From UBA5026 sp949065595 (GTDB lineage: Bacteria > Bacillota_I > Bacilli_A > RF39 > UBA660): a DNA stretch of 64,000 bases. The DNA lies in NCBI GenBank assembly GCA_949065595.1, contig CARSXK010000003.1:18432-82431 (forward strand). Reading direction: 5' to 3'. Shown piece by piece: positions 44,664-53,847 of this stretch (the first letter of the stretch is position 1; each line of letters opens with the position of its first letter). A program made the translations under genes and the position numbers. The notes under the pieces were generated by a model. It made no database searches and had not been told where the DNA came from. It saw only the letters and a list, made by a program, of their open reading frames with translations.

Positions 44664-45941
44664 ATGATAGAATCATTTGAAATTAAAATGGAAAATGGGG
44701 AAGAAGTATTATATTGTTATATGAATTATAATTATGAATTTAGTAAAGAATTTTTTAAGGAATTAAAAGAGGTTGGCTTTGTTAAGCAAATTCAAAATTG
44801 GGTCAAGAAGAATCATATTTCTTTTTATGGGAAAAAAGTTGTAGTCCTTGCAAGTGGGATTGTCGTTGCCTCTCTTTTATGGAAGGAAGCTCCAGTGATG
44901 GAAACACCAGACTTCTTTTCTTTTTCTTCACCTGCGATTACACAAACTATCAGTGATGTTTCTATACTGGATTCTATTCCAAGAATAGATGCAACAGAAA
45001 ATTTACAACAATCAGAAATTCCAACAGTAGAGGAAAATAATCCAATCCAATCAACGGTAGAAGAGGCAGATGCCATCATCCATGATTCTGTTTCTGCATC
45101 TCCATCAGAGGCCACCCAAACACAACAGGAAGAACAACCTCAAGTCCCTGCTATTACAAACCCAATAACCATTTATCGTAATGGAACTAAAGTGGTATTA
45201 GAATTTGAAGAATATGTTGCTGGAGTGGTCGCTGCAGAGATGCCTGCTTCTTTTCATACTTCTGCCTTACAAGCACAGGCAGTGCTGGTGCGTACTTATG
45301 CATTGAAGAGAATAGAGGAAGGCAAGGTTCTTACAGATTCTACTGATACACAAGTATATTATGATGAAAATCGTTTGAGAGCTGAATGGGGTTCTTCTTA
45401 TGAATTTTATTGGAATAAGGTGAAAGAAGCTTGTCAAAGTACACAAGGACAAACTTTGCGTTATCAAGGACGTTATATTGATGCAGTGTACCATTCTACT
45501 AGTAATGGTAAAACCGAAGCTGCTCGTAATGTTTGGGGTTATGAAGTTCCCTATTTACAAAGTGTGGATTCTCATTGGGATTACAATACTACTTTTTATA
45601 TGAATACTGTATCAAAAGATATGAATCAACTGTTAAGTTTATTTGGGATTACCAATGTACAAGATGGTGATATTGAAATTTTAAGCCGAAATGAAAGTGG
45701 AAGAGTATCGGAAGTAAGGATACAAAATCAAACCTATCAAGGAGTTGATTTACGTTCTATTTTAGGTCTACGTTCTTCTGATTTTGATATTTCTTTAGAA
45801 AATGGAAATCTGTTGATTACAACAAGGGGATGGGGACATGGGGTAGGATTAAGTCAATATGGTGCGAATGGTATGGCTAAAGAAGGCTATTCTTATCAAC
45901 AAATTTTGTCTCATTATTACCCAGGAACATCCATATCTTAA
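44664..45941 (+). CDS. SpoIID/LytB-domain protein
   Basis: 425 residues. A cytoplasmic N-terminus (1-55) is followed by one membrane helix (about 57-72), a Ser/Glu/Pro-rich linker (to about 165) and the SpoIID domain. Key segments are YVAGVVAAEMPASFHTSALQ, AQAVLVRTYAL, DAVYHSTSNGKTEAARNVWG and the closing GWGHGVGLSQYGA. SpoIID is a lytic transglycosylase that degrades denuded glycan during engulfment; relatives occur in non-spore-formers. The extra N-terminal cytoplasmic part is unusual. GGTGATACT precedes the ATG. Confidence 0.88.
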   Translation: MIESFEIKMENGEEVLYCYMNYNYEFSKEFFKELKEVGFVKQIQNWVKKNHISFYGKKVVVLASGIVVASLLWKEAPVMETPDFFSFSSPAITQTISDVSILDSIPRIDATENLQQSEIPTVEENNPIQSTVEEADAIIHDSVSASPSEATQTQQEEQPQVPAITNPITIYRNGTKVVLEFEEYVAGVVAAEMPASFHTSALQAQAVLVRTYALKRIEEGKVLTDSTDTQVYYDENRLRAEWGSSYEFYWNKVKEACQSTQGQTLRYQGRYIDAVYHSTSNGKTEAARNVWGYEVPYLQSVDSHWDYNTTFYMNTVSKDMNQLLSLFGITNVQDGDIEILSRNESGRVSEVRIQNQTYQGVDLRSILGLRSSDFDISLENGNLLITTRGWGHGVGLSQYGANGMAKEGYSYQQILSHYYPGTSIS

Positions 45942-46002
45942 AAAGTGTGTTAGAAGATATTATATTTTTTTAAGGGAGGTTATTATCGGTGGAAAGATGA
46001 AT

Positions 46003-46031
46003 TTGACAAATGATTGATTTCTGAATATAAT
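46003..46031 (+). promoter_or_regulatory. Consensus promoter for the valS T-box operon
   Basis: TTGACA (46003-46008), exactly 17 bases, TATAAT (46026-46031). Confidence 0.85.
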
Positions 46032-46037
46032 GGTATA

Positions 46038-46258
46038 AAAGCTTGGAACAAGAGGAGTACAATTGTGATATTGAAAGAGAGTCTGTGGTTGGTGAAAACA
46101 GATAATAAAGCAATGTGCAGGTAGCTTGGGAGCTGAATATTTGAAAATCAGTAGAATATTCCGTATCATATGCGTTAAATATATAAGATAACTTATGTTA
46201 TAAATTAAGGTGGTACCACGGCAATCACGTCCTTATCTAGGGATGTGTTTTTTTATTT
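46038..46258 (+). promoter_or_regulatory. T-box leader controlling the HD hydrolase and valS
   Basis: The T-box AAGGTGGTACCACG is at 46207-46220. The terminator pairs ACGTCC with GGATGT at 46227-46246 and ends in a T run. Stem I has the loop-E AGTA (46056 region) and the apical GAGAG and GGTTGGTG motifs. The best specifier candidate is GTA (Val) at 46121-46123, consistent with valS downstream, but I could not fold it by computation. Confidence 0.87.
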
Positions 46259-46270
46259 AGGAGGCAAGGG

Positions 46271-47014
46271 ATGATGTTACAACAATGTAGAAAAGAATGG
46301 ATCCAGTATGTGAAACAATTTGATTTAAAAGAAAAAAGGTTGTTAGAACAATTTCATCATACATTCCGAGTCATGGAATATTCTATGGAGATTGCGCGTG
46401 CATTGCATTTGAAAGAAGAAGAAATCGAGCTTATAGGTGTTATGGGTCTTTTACATGATATTGGTAGATTTGAGCAATGGACAAGATATCAAACCTATCA
46501 TGATCAATATTCCATGGACCATGGTGAGTTAGGGGCTCAAATTTTAACAAAAATAGATTTTCTCTCCTCCTTTGTATCCAATATAGAAGTTAAAAATTTG
46601 ATTTTGAAGGTTGTTCAAAATCATCATAAACGAGTCATCGATTTCATGTCAGGAAGGGAACTTTTATATGTTCAAATCATTCAAGATGCCGATAAATTGG
46701 ATATTTTAAAGGAACAAGGAAATCAAATTACAACAGATTCGCCTATCTTAAATGAACAACTGATTCAATCTATTCGGATGCATGAATTGTGTAAAGATAC
46801 AGAAATGAAGGATGCAGATGAGGATTATATTTTACGTTCTCTTGCATTTGTTTTTGACATTCATTTTGATTATACTTTACAATATTTAAAGGAAACAGAA
46901 ATCATAGAAAATAAGATTAAATTATTAGAAATTTATTTTCCAGAAAATGCAAAAATACAAGAAATCAGAAGGATTTTAATAGATTATATAGAAAAGAGGT
47001 TAAATATATGTTAG
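46271..47014 (+). CDS. HD-domain phosphohydrolase in the valS operon
   Basis: 247 residues. The metal-binding pattern is complete: H in QFHHTFRVMEYS, HD in GLLHDIGRFEQW, a His pair in VQNHHKRVID, and D in IIQDADKLDIL. Such proteins hydrolyse nucleotides or other phosphoesters; the substrate is unknown. AGGAGG lies six bases before the ATG, and a second ATG follows at once. It is the first gene behind the valine T-box and overlaps valS by seven bases, so it should be co-regulated with valyl-tRNA supply. Confidence 0.85.
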   Translation: MMLQQCRKEWIQYVKQFDLKEKRLLEQFHHTFRVMEYSMEIARALHLKEEEIELIGVMGLLHDIGRFEQWTRYQTYHDQYSMDHGELGAQILTKIDFLSSFVSNIEVKNLILKVVQNHHKRVIDFMSGRELLYVQIIQDADKLDILKEQGNQITTDSPILNEQLIQSIRMHELCKDTEMKDADEDYILRSLAFVFDIHFDYTLQYLKETEIIENKIKLLEIYFPENAKIQEIRRILIDYIEKRLNIC

Positions 47015-49548
47015 AAACCAAATACAACCATAAAGAGGTAGAAAAAAACAAATATCAAACATGGAAAGAAAGAGGCTATTTTCAATCTGGTGATGATAAC
47101 AAACCACCTTATTGTATCGTGATTCCACCTCCCAATGTAACTGGAAAATTACATATTGGGCATGCTTGTGATACAACATTACAAGATATTTTAATTCGTT
47201 ATAAGCGAATGGATGGGTATGACGCACTTTGGTTACCAGGTATGGACCATGCTGGAATTGCTACACAAGCGAAAGTAGATAAAAAATTAAAAGAACAAGG
47301 AATCAATCCTCGTGCTATGGACCGCGATGAGTGGCTAAAAGTGGCTTGGGAGTGGAAAGAGGAATATGCAGAAAACATCCATAATCAGTGGGAAAAATTA
47401 GGATTATCACTCGACTATTCCAAAGAGCGTTTTACATTAGATGAAGGACTAAGTCGTGCGGTTCGAAAGGTATTTGTTGATTTGTATAACGAAGGTTTGA
47501 TTTACCGTGGAGAACGTATTATTCACTGGGATCCTGAAGCAATGACTGCTTTATCAAATGAAGAAGTTATCTATAAGGAAGTAGAAGGTGCCTTTTATCA
47601 TTTGAAATATTATTTAGAAGATAGTGATGCTTATTTAGAAGTCGCCACAACAAGACCAGAAACCTTATTTGGAGATACTGCAGTTGCTGTCAATCCTAAA
47701 GATGAGCGATATAAACACTTAATTGGAAAAAATGTTATTTTACCTATTGTTGGTAAAAAAATTCCAATTGTAGGCGATATGCATGCAGATCCTGAATTTG
47801 GAACAGGTGTTGTCAAAATTACACCCGCTCATGATCCCAATGATTTTGAAGTAGGTCTGCGTCATCATTTAGAGCGAATCGTTGTCATGAATCCCAATGG
47901 AACAATGAATGAAAATGCAGGTATTTATAAGGGAATGGATCGCTTTGAATGTAGGAAAAAAGTAGTAGAGGATTTAAAAGAACAAGGTCTTTTCCTCGCA
48001 ATCGAGCCAATGGTACATAGTGTTGGACATAGTGAAAGAACTGATGTCATGGTAGAACCATACTTATCCAAACAATGGTTTGTCAAAATGAGACCACTTG
48101 CGGACCGTGTATTGGAAAATCAAAAAAATCAAAATCATAAAGTTCATTTTGTTCCAGAACGTTTCGAAAAAGTTATGAATCATTGGATGGAAATTACGTA
48201 TGATTGGTGTATTTCTAGACAATTGTGGTGGGGTCATAGAATTCCTGCTTGGTACAAAGGCGATGCTGTATATGTGGGTGAGAAGGCGCCAGAAGAAGAA
48301 GGTTGGGTTCAAGATACCGATGTGTTAGATACTTGGTTTAGTAGTGCTTTATGGCCATTTAGTACACTAGGTTGGCCAGATGAAACAGCTGATTTCAAAA
48401 GATACTATCCAAATAATTGTTTGGTAACTGGATATGACATCATTCCTTTTTGGGTCAATCGTATGACTTTTCAAGGACTTCATTTTACAGATAAAGTTCC
48501 GTTTAATGATTGTTTGATTCATGGACTGATTCGTGATAAACAAGGAAGAAAAATGTCCAAATCCTTGGGAAACGGTGTGGATCCAATGGATGTCATTGAT
48601 ACCTATGGATGTGATGCCCTTCGCTTCTTTTTAGCAACGTCGTCTGCTTTGGGTATGGATTTAAGATATGATGAGGAAAAAGTAAAATCGACATGGAATT
48701 TTATCAATAAATTATGGAATGCAAGTCGTTTTGTTCTTATGAATTTAGAAGGATTTACACCAAGCAATGAAACCATGGAACATTTAGGATTGAGTGAAAA
48801 ATGGATTTTAACCAAAATGAATCATTTGATAGAAGTGGTTAGAAAACATATGGATCAATATGAATTCAATGTAGTTGGTGCGGAACTGTACAATTTTGTA
48901 TGGAATGATTTTTGTGATTGGTACATTGAACTGGCCAAAATGCAGATGAATGATACCAGTAAAACAGTGTTGAGGAAAGTATTGGAAACAATCTTGAAAT
49001 TATTACATCCATTTATGCCATATGTTACAGAAGAAATTTATCAAATGTTGTCTTTTCATGAAGCATCCATTATGATTAGTGCTTATCCTGTTGTTCAAAA
49101 AGAACAAATTTATGATAACGAAAAATCTATATTGGATGAAATGATTGCATTTGTAGTAAAGGTAAGAACTTATAAATTAGAAAATCAAATTCCCAAAACT
49201 GCAAAAGTGTATTTTGAAGGAGACCAACTGATTTTAGATATGTTAAAAATTTCAAAAGAACAATTGGTTACAAAAGAAGAATTACAAGGTCAAACTTATG
49301 GTAATGTAGCAACGAAACAATATTCAATTGATTTCATTTTTGAACAAAATCATGAAAAAGAAAAAGAGATGTTAAGCAAAGAAAAAGAAAAATTAGAGGC
49401 CAATATTCACAGAAGAGAAAATTTACTAGCCAATTCCAATTACATAAGTAAAGCACCATCTTCATTGGTAGAACAAGAACGAATGACACTAGAACGTGAA
49501 AAGCAAGCTTTGGATATTTTGCTACAAAAATGGGAAAAATTGCTATAA
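47008..49548 (+). CDS. valS: Valyl-tRNA synthetase
   Basis: 846 residues. The class I motifs are PPPNVTGKLHIGHA (HIGH at about 47-54) and KMSKSLGNG (near 518). The editing domain (TTRPETLFGDTAVAV, GTGVVKITPAHDPNDFEVG) and the C-terminal coiled-coil arm (EKEKEMLSKEKEKLEANIHR) are present. It charges tRNA-Val and edits Thr. The start overlaps the HD gene stop. Confidence 0.97.
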   Translation: MLETKYNHKEVEKNKYQTWKERGYFQSGDDNKPPYCIVIPPPNVTGKLHIGHACDTTLQDILIRYKRMDGYDALWLPGMDHAGIATQAKVDKKLKEQGINPRAMDRDEWLKVAWEWKEEYAENIHNQWEKLGLSLDYSKERFTLDEGLSRAVRKVFVDLYNEGLIYRGERIIHWDPEAMTALSNEEVIYKEVEGAFYHLKYYLEDSDAYLEVATTRPETLFGDTAVAVNPKDERYKHLIGKNVILPIVGKKIPIVGDMHADPEFGTGVVKITPAHDPNDFEVGLRHHLERIVVMNPNGTMNENAGIYKGMDRFECRKKVVEDLKEQGLFLAIEPMVHSVGHSERTDVMVEPYLSKQWFVKMRPLADRVLENQKNQNHKVHFVPERFEKVMNHWMEITYDWCISRQLWWGHRIPAWYKGDAVYVGEKAPEEEGWVQDTDVLDTWFSSALWPFSTLGWPDETADFKRYYPNNCLVTGYDIIPFWVNRMTFQGLHFTDKVPFNDCLIHGLIRDKQGRKMSKSLGNGVDPMDVIDTYGCDALRFFLATSSALGMDLRYDEEKVKSTWNFINKLWNASRFVLMNLEGFTPSNETMEHLGLSEKWILTKMNHLIEVVRKHMDQYEFNVVGAELYNFVWNDFCDWYIELAKMQMNDTSKTVLRKVLETILKLLHPFMPYVTEEIYQMLSFHEASIMISAYPVVQKEQIYDNEKSILDEMIAFVVKVRTYKLENQIPKTAKVYFEGDQLILDMLKISKEQLVTKEELQGQTYGNVATKQYSIDFIFEQNHEKEKEMLSKEKEKLEANIHRRENLLANSNYISKAPSSLVEQERMTLEREKQALDILLQKWEKLL

Positions 49549-49578
49549 AAAGAGGGAATTTTGTATATTCTCTTTTTT
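49547..49578 (+). terminator. Terminator after valS
   Basis: AAAAGAG and TCTCTTTT flank a GGAAT/ATTC inner pair, with a T run. Confidence 0.7.
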
Positions 49579-49613
49579 CTTGTTAATACTACTAAATAGA
49601 TTGGAGGAATCAC

Positions 49614-50114
49614 ATGAAACAAAAAGGTTTTACACTAATTGAGTTGTTAGCCGTTATTGTAATACTTGCCATTATTGCTTTGATTGCGACTCCAATGATT
49701 ATGGATGTCATTGATAAAGCAAGAAAAGGTGCAGTGGAATCGAGTATGAATGGGTATATCGAGGCAATTGAAAAATATACAGTTGTTGGCATGTTAGATC
49801 AAAATACAGGAAACACTTCTGTAATTCCAGCAGGGCTGTATGATTATAATGCTTCAGAACTTTCAGAAGTAGAAGTAAAAGGAGAAAAACCAACATCAGG
49901 ATGGGTATTCATTGATAGTAGAGGTATTGTGGTTGCCGCATCTTTACAATTTGGTAGTTATGATAAATATGTGGGCTATACTGAAATAGACCGTGCTCAA
50001 GCGATTTTAGATGCGAATGTTACAAAACCAATTCAATCAGAAGGACAAAGTATAACAGACTTTCAAAAGACAGTCGTAGATGCTGTGCATAATGCATTAA
50101 ATCCTAATGTATAA
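49614..50114 (+). CDS. Type IV prepilin-like protein, first copy
   Basis: 166 residues with a class III signal: MKQKG/FTLIELLAVIV, cleaved after Gly5 by a prepilin peptidase and leaving Phe1 with the conserved Glu5. A long N-terminal hydrophobic helix runs to about 30, then a globular part with VEVKGEKPTSGW. A GGAGGA SD precedes it. The first 30 residues are nearly identical to those of the next gene. No pilus ATPase, platform or peptidase gene is in the window. Confidence 0.88.
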   Translation: MKQKGFTLIELLAVIVILAIIALIATPMIMDVIDKARKGAVESSMNGYIEAIEKYTVVGMLDQNTGNTSVIPAGLYDYNASELSEVEVKGEKPTSGWVFIDSRGIVVAASLQFGSYDKYVGYTEIDRAQAILDANVTKPIQSEGQSITDFQKTVVDAVHNALNPNV

Positions 50115-50138
50115 TTTTGTAAATCGTAAATAAATAGA

Positions 50139-50168
50139 TTGACTAATGTTTTTGAGTTATGCTATACT
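50139..50168 (+). promoter_or_regulatory. Promoter for the second prepilin gene
   Basis: TTGACT (50139-50144), 18 bases, TATACT (50163-50168), with TG-C extending the -10. Confidence 0.65.
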
Positions 50169-50198
50169 AAACTTGTAAAAATAGAGGAGGATGTTAGA

Positions 50199-50684
50199 AT
50201 GAAAAGTCAAAAAGGTTTTACATTAATTGAGTTACTAGCTGTAATCGTTATTTTAGCAATTATTGCGTTAATTGCAACACCAATGATTATGGATGTAATC
50301 GACAAGGCAAAGAAAGGTGCTGCAGAAGCAAGTGCAAATGGATATATTGAATCTATTGAAAAATATTCTATGATTGGTCAACTTGATAATATTACAATTA
50401 AATCAGGTATCTATGAATGGAATGCAGAAGCACTTAAAGACATAGAAGTAAAAGGAGAAAAACCAACATCAGGATGGGTTGTTGTAAATGATAAAGGATA
50501 TGTACAATATGCTGAATTCAAATTCAATAGTTATGGAAAAGCAATTGGATATATTTTTGGAGAAACTGCAAAAGCAACTAGCAAAGACGAAACGGATGCA
50601 ACTCCAACAGATACAGCTGACGCAAAAGCTAAAGTCGAAGCTGCTTTAGGTAAAACAACTACTACACCAGATTCAAATAGTTAA
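50199..50684 (+). CDS. Type IV prepilin-like protein, second copy
   Basis: 161 residues from the ATG after GAGGAGGATG; the longer frame contains the promoter. Prepilin signal MKSQKG/FTLIELLAVIV, hydrophobic helix ending in PMIMDVIDKAKKG, a shared VKGEKPTSGWV and a Thr/Ala/Asp-rich tail (ATPTDTADAKAKVEAALG, then TTTTPDSNS). The tail differs wholly from the first copy. Its separate strong promoter suggests it is the more abundant pilin, which is inference. Confidence 0.88.
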   Translation: MKSQKGFTLIELLAVIVILAIIALIATPMIMDVIDKAKKGAAEASANGYIESIEKYSMIGQLDNITIKSGIYEWNAEALKDIEVKGEKPTSGWVVVNDKGYVQYAEFKFNSYGKAIGYIFGETAKATSKDETDATPTDTADAKAKVEAALGKTTTTPDSNS

Positions 50685-50690
50685 GAATCT

Positions 50691-50714
50691 AAAACTGACT
50701 TAAGTCAGTTTTTT
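50691..50714 (+). terminator. Terminator after the prepilins
   Basis: AAAACTGACT pairs perfectly with AGTCAGTTTT around TA, followed by T residues. It abuts the -35 of the next promoter. Confidence 0.88.
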
Positions 50715-50715
50715 G

Positions 50716-50744
50716 TTGTTTTGATAAAAGAGATATGCTATAAT
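50716..50744 (+). promoter_or_regulatory. Promoter for the DUF2207 gene
   Basis: TTGTTT (50716-50721), 17 bases, TATAAT (50739-50744), with TG-C extending the -10. Confidence 0.6.
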
Positions 50745-50773
50745 CGATTGTAGAATAAAAGGGTGTGCGTGCA

Positions 50774-52480
50774 ATGAAAAAACATAACATATTACGAATA
50801 TTATTGTTGATGTATTTATATATTCCATTTCAAATACAGGCACAAGATTACGATATATTAGATTATCATTATGATGCTACAGTATTTCAAAATCATACGA
50901 TAGAAATTCAAGAAACATATCAAATTTATGTATATACACCTTCTTGTTTATTTGAACGAAATTTGGTTTATGAACAGAAAGGAATTCAAAGAAATGGGGT
51001 TTCCTTTTCAAGAAAAAATCGAATTTTTAAGTTGAGTTTAAATTCTCCCAATGCGATTGTATATCCTAAAAATGAGGAAAAGACAGGGGTAGTTCGTCCT
51101 GATATGATTGATGATAACAATGGTTTTGTTCAAATCAATTATCAAAGAGATTTAGGAGAGGTGTTTGGAGAAGAAACCGATGAACTTTTTTTTGATATTG
51201 TAGATGGAACGTCTCAAGCGATGATATCTAATATTCATTTTGTGATTCATTTCCCAATGTCAGTAGAAAAAAATGCGATTCGTTTTTATTTGAATGGAAA
51301 TGAGACCAATATGGTATCTTATCAAATCGATGAAAATGCTTTAATAGGGACTCTACCGACTGCGTTAGGGGAAAATCAAACATTGTCTCTTTCTGTGCTT
51401 TTTCCAAAAGGCTATTTTGTGACAAAACCAATGGATATCGTTTTTTATTGTAGTGTTCTTTTCTTTCCAATCATATGCTTGCTTTATGGTATTTTTATAT
51501 GGATTAGATGGATTCGAAATAGTAAGGTTATCATAGAAGATATGATTGTTCCACCTCATCAATTTGATTCTGCAGAAATTTCCTTTCTTATGAATGGGTA
51601 TACAACCAGAAAAGATCTTATCTCTTTATTACTCGTACTTGCAAATCAAGGTTATTTACGTATTATTCATCAAGATGATATCTATTATATAGAAAAAATA
51701 AAATCTTATGATGGTCAAAATGCGTTACAAAAAACGTTATTTGATGAATTATTTCATGAGTCAGATGTTGTATATGAAGCAGAATTACAGTCATATTTTA
51801 ACGATCATGAACAGGAATTAAAGGCAATTATTGATAATCCAGATCATCAAAACCATATTTTTGAACGAAAATATAAAAAAATTTCTGTAATCTTTTATTT
51901 ATTGCTACTACTGGGTTGTTTGGGTGTCATAGGAATTCCCATCTATCGTGTATCTTTTTTGGTTTTGGCTGTTAGCATGACTTGTTTTCTTTTCTGTGGA
52001 CTTTTATTTACTTTTATTAAAAAACATAAAAAGTTTAGAAACGTATTTGGAATGATTTTGTTATTTTTTGTATTAGCAATGAGTGGATACTATTTATATT
52101 CAGAGCTTTTATTATGGATAATACATCTTATCGGGGTTGTTTTCTTATGTATTAGTGCTTCTATTTTCCACAAATTACCCAAACGAACACGATATGGGAA
52201 TGAAGTCTTAGGTAAAATCTATGGCTTCCATTCTGGGCTTTATGAGATGCGTGTTTCTACTTTGCAAGAGCAAATGGAAGAAAATACTGCTTACTTTTAT
52301 GAAATGCTTTCTTATGCTTATGTGTTTGGTTTTTATGACAAATGGATGATGAGTGGATACCAAGTGATGTCACAGTTACCAAAGTGGTATGTAGATCAGC
52401 AATGTGGTTCTTTAAAAACGCTTCGAAAGTCTTTGGCAACTTTTTTATGTAAGTTAGAAACCCATGAATTCAATTTATAA
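50774..52480 (+). CDS. DUF2207-type membrane protein
   Basis: 568 residues from the ATG at 50774, three codons into the open frame. Signal peptide (about 1-23, ending QAQ). A beta-rich extracellular domain begins DYHYDATVFQNHTIEIQETY, with RNGVSFSR further on. One helix (about 225-245) follows. A cytoplasmic winged-helix-like part begins MIVPPHQFDSAEISFLMNGY, with helices near 370-390, 395-415 and 425-465. The layout and the helix between two soluble domains match DUF2207. Function unknown. Confidence 0.8.
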   Translation: MKKHNILRILLLMYLYIPFQIQAQDYDILDYHYDATVFQNHTIEIQETYQIYVYTPSCLFERNLVYEQKGIQRNGVSFSRKNRIFKLSLNSPNAIVYPKNEEKTGVVRPDMIDDNNGFVQINYQRDLGEVFGEETDELFFDIVDGTSQAMISNIHFVIHFPMSVEKNAIRFYLNGNETNMVSYQIDENALIGTLPTALGENQTLSLSVLFPKGYFVTKPMDIVFYCSVLFFPIICLLYGIFIWIRWIRNSKVIIEDMIVPPHQFDSAEISFLMNGYTTRKDLISLLLVLANQGYLRIIHQDDIYYIEKIKSYDGQNALQKTLFDELFHESDVVYEAELQSYFNDHEQELKAIIDNPDHQNHIFERKYKKISVIFYLLLLLGCLGVIGIPIYRVSFLVLAVSMTCFLFCGLLFTFIKKHKKFRNVFGMILLFFVLAMSGYYLYSELLLWIIHLIGVVFLCISASIFHKLPKRTRYGNEVLGKIYGFHSGLYEMRVSTLQEQMEENTAYFYEMLSYAYVFGFYDKWMMSGYQVMSQLPKWYVDQQCGSLKTLRKSLATFLCKLETHEFNL

Positions 52481-52508
52481 AGAAAATCAGTTGGTTTTCT
52501 TTTTTTCT
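52479..52508 (+). terminator. Terminator after the DUF2207 gene
   Basis: AAAGAAAA pairs with TTTTCTTT around TCAGTTGG, followed by T residues. Confidence 0.75.
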
Positions 52509-52558
52509 GGTTGAAATTATGGTACACTAGTGATAGATTTGTGTTAGGAGGTTATTTT

Positions 52559-53839
52559 ATGGTACATGATTCACTTTTACCTGCTGATACATATGTTGTT
52601 TATAATAAAACCATATTAGGAAATATTGACCATAAAATTCTATTTCTTCTATATCAACCTATTTTAGGAAGTACAGCAGTCAGCCTTTATCATACGCTTT
52701 GGTCTTATTTGGATTCAACGGAAACTAACTCCAATGAATGGACACATCATCATCTAATGACTTGTATGCGTATGAAACTCAATGATATTGAAGAAGCTAG
52801 GGAAAAATTAGAGGCAATTGGATTGATGAAAACCTATCAGAAGAAAGGGAATGTCAATCATTATGTCTATACTTTATTTTCTCCATTAACCCCTTTTGAA
52901 TTTATGAATAATCCTATTTTAAGTACTACTTTGTATCGTAATATAGGAGATACAGCCTATAAAAAAACGATGGAATATTTTAAAATACCATCACTCAATT
53001 TACGGGATTATGAGGAAGTTACCATGTCGTTTAAAGATGTATTTGAATCGACGAATCTTTCTTATGTAGAGCAATTGGAGTTAGAAACTAAGTCTAAAAA
53101 AACAGCTGTATTAGAGGTAGAAAGTCGTCTGGATTTGGAAAGTATTTTTGCAATGATACCAGAGGATTTATTTTCGAAAAAGTCCGTTACCAAAGAAATG
53201 CGACATTTACTTCATAAACTTGGATTTATTTATCAATTTAATGAAGAACAAATGTGTGAGCTAATTCGTAATTCTCTGAATGAGAGAAATGGAATTGATA
53301 AAACAGTATTGAAGAATAATTGCCGAAAATATTATCAGTTTGAAAATAATGGGAAATTACCAAGTTTGATTTTTCGGAATCAGCCAGAATATTTAAGAAA
53401 GCCTGTCGGTGATCAATCGAAAAAAGCTAAAATGATTTATCAGTTTGAAACCACATCGCCTTATGATTGGCTATGTAGTAAATATAATGGGGTAAGACCA
53501 TCTCGTTCTGATTTAAAATTACTCGAATATTTACTTTTGGATATGGATTTAAAGCCTGGAGTTGTGAATGTTTTAATCGATTATGTGTTAAAAATCAATC
53601 AAAATAAACTTACCAAAGGGTTTGTAGAAACCATTGCGTCGCAGTGGGCTAAAAGTAAAGTAGAAACAGTAGAAGGTGCGATGGCCTTGGCAGAGAAAGA
53701 ATATCATGCTAGAAAAAATAATACCCGGAAGAAAGTAGAAGCAATCAAACCTGAATGGTTTGATAAGGAAATTGAAGTAAAAGAAGCAAGTAAAGAAAAA
53801 CAAAAAGAAATGGAAGAAATGTTAAAGGCATTTCAATAG
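52559..53839 (+). CDS. dnaB: DnaB/DnaD-type replication initiation and membrane attachment protein
   Basis: 426 residues from the ATG after AGGAGG; the longer frame is rejected. The N-terminal winged-helix part (HHHLMTCMRMKLNDIEEARE) is followed by a DnaD-like C-terminal domain (LKLLEYLLLDMDLKPGVVNV, VLKINQNKLTKGFVE, IASQWAKSKVETVEGAMALA). This is the Firmicute primosomal DnaB, not the helicase. It acts with DnaD and DnaI to load the helicase at oriC. dnaI lies eight bases downstream. Confidence 0.9.
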   Translation: MVHDSLLPADTYVVYNKTILGNIDHKILFLLYQPILGSTAVSLYHTLWSYLDSTETNSNEWTHHHLMTCMRMKLNDIEEAREKLEAIGLMKTYQKKGNVNHYVYTLFSPLTPFEFMNNPILSTTLYRNIGDTAYKKTMEYFKIPSLNLRDYEEVTMSFKDVFESTNLSYVEQLELETKSKKTAVLEVESRLDLESIFAMIPEDLFSKKSVTKEMRHLLHKLGFIYQFNEEQMCELIRNSLNERNGIDKTVLKNNCRKYYQFENNGKLPSLIFRNQPEYLRKPVGDQSKKAKMIYQFETTSPYDWLCSKYNGVRPSRSDLKLLEYLLLDMDLKPGVVNVLIDYVLKINQNKLTKGFVETIASQWAKSKVETVEGAMALAEKEYHARKNNTRKKVEAIKPEWFDKEIEVKEASKEKQKEMEEMLKAFQ

Positions 53840-53847
53840 GTGGTTAT

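Noticed and set aside
44664..45941. Evidence for sporulation
   Set aside because: SpoIID-, SpoVB- and Cse60-like proteins also occur in non-spore-forming Firmicutes, and no stage-specific sigma factor or coat gene is in the window.
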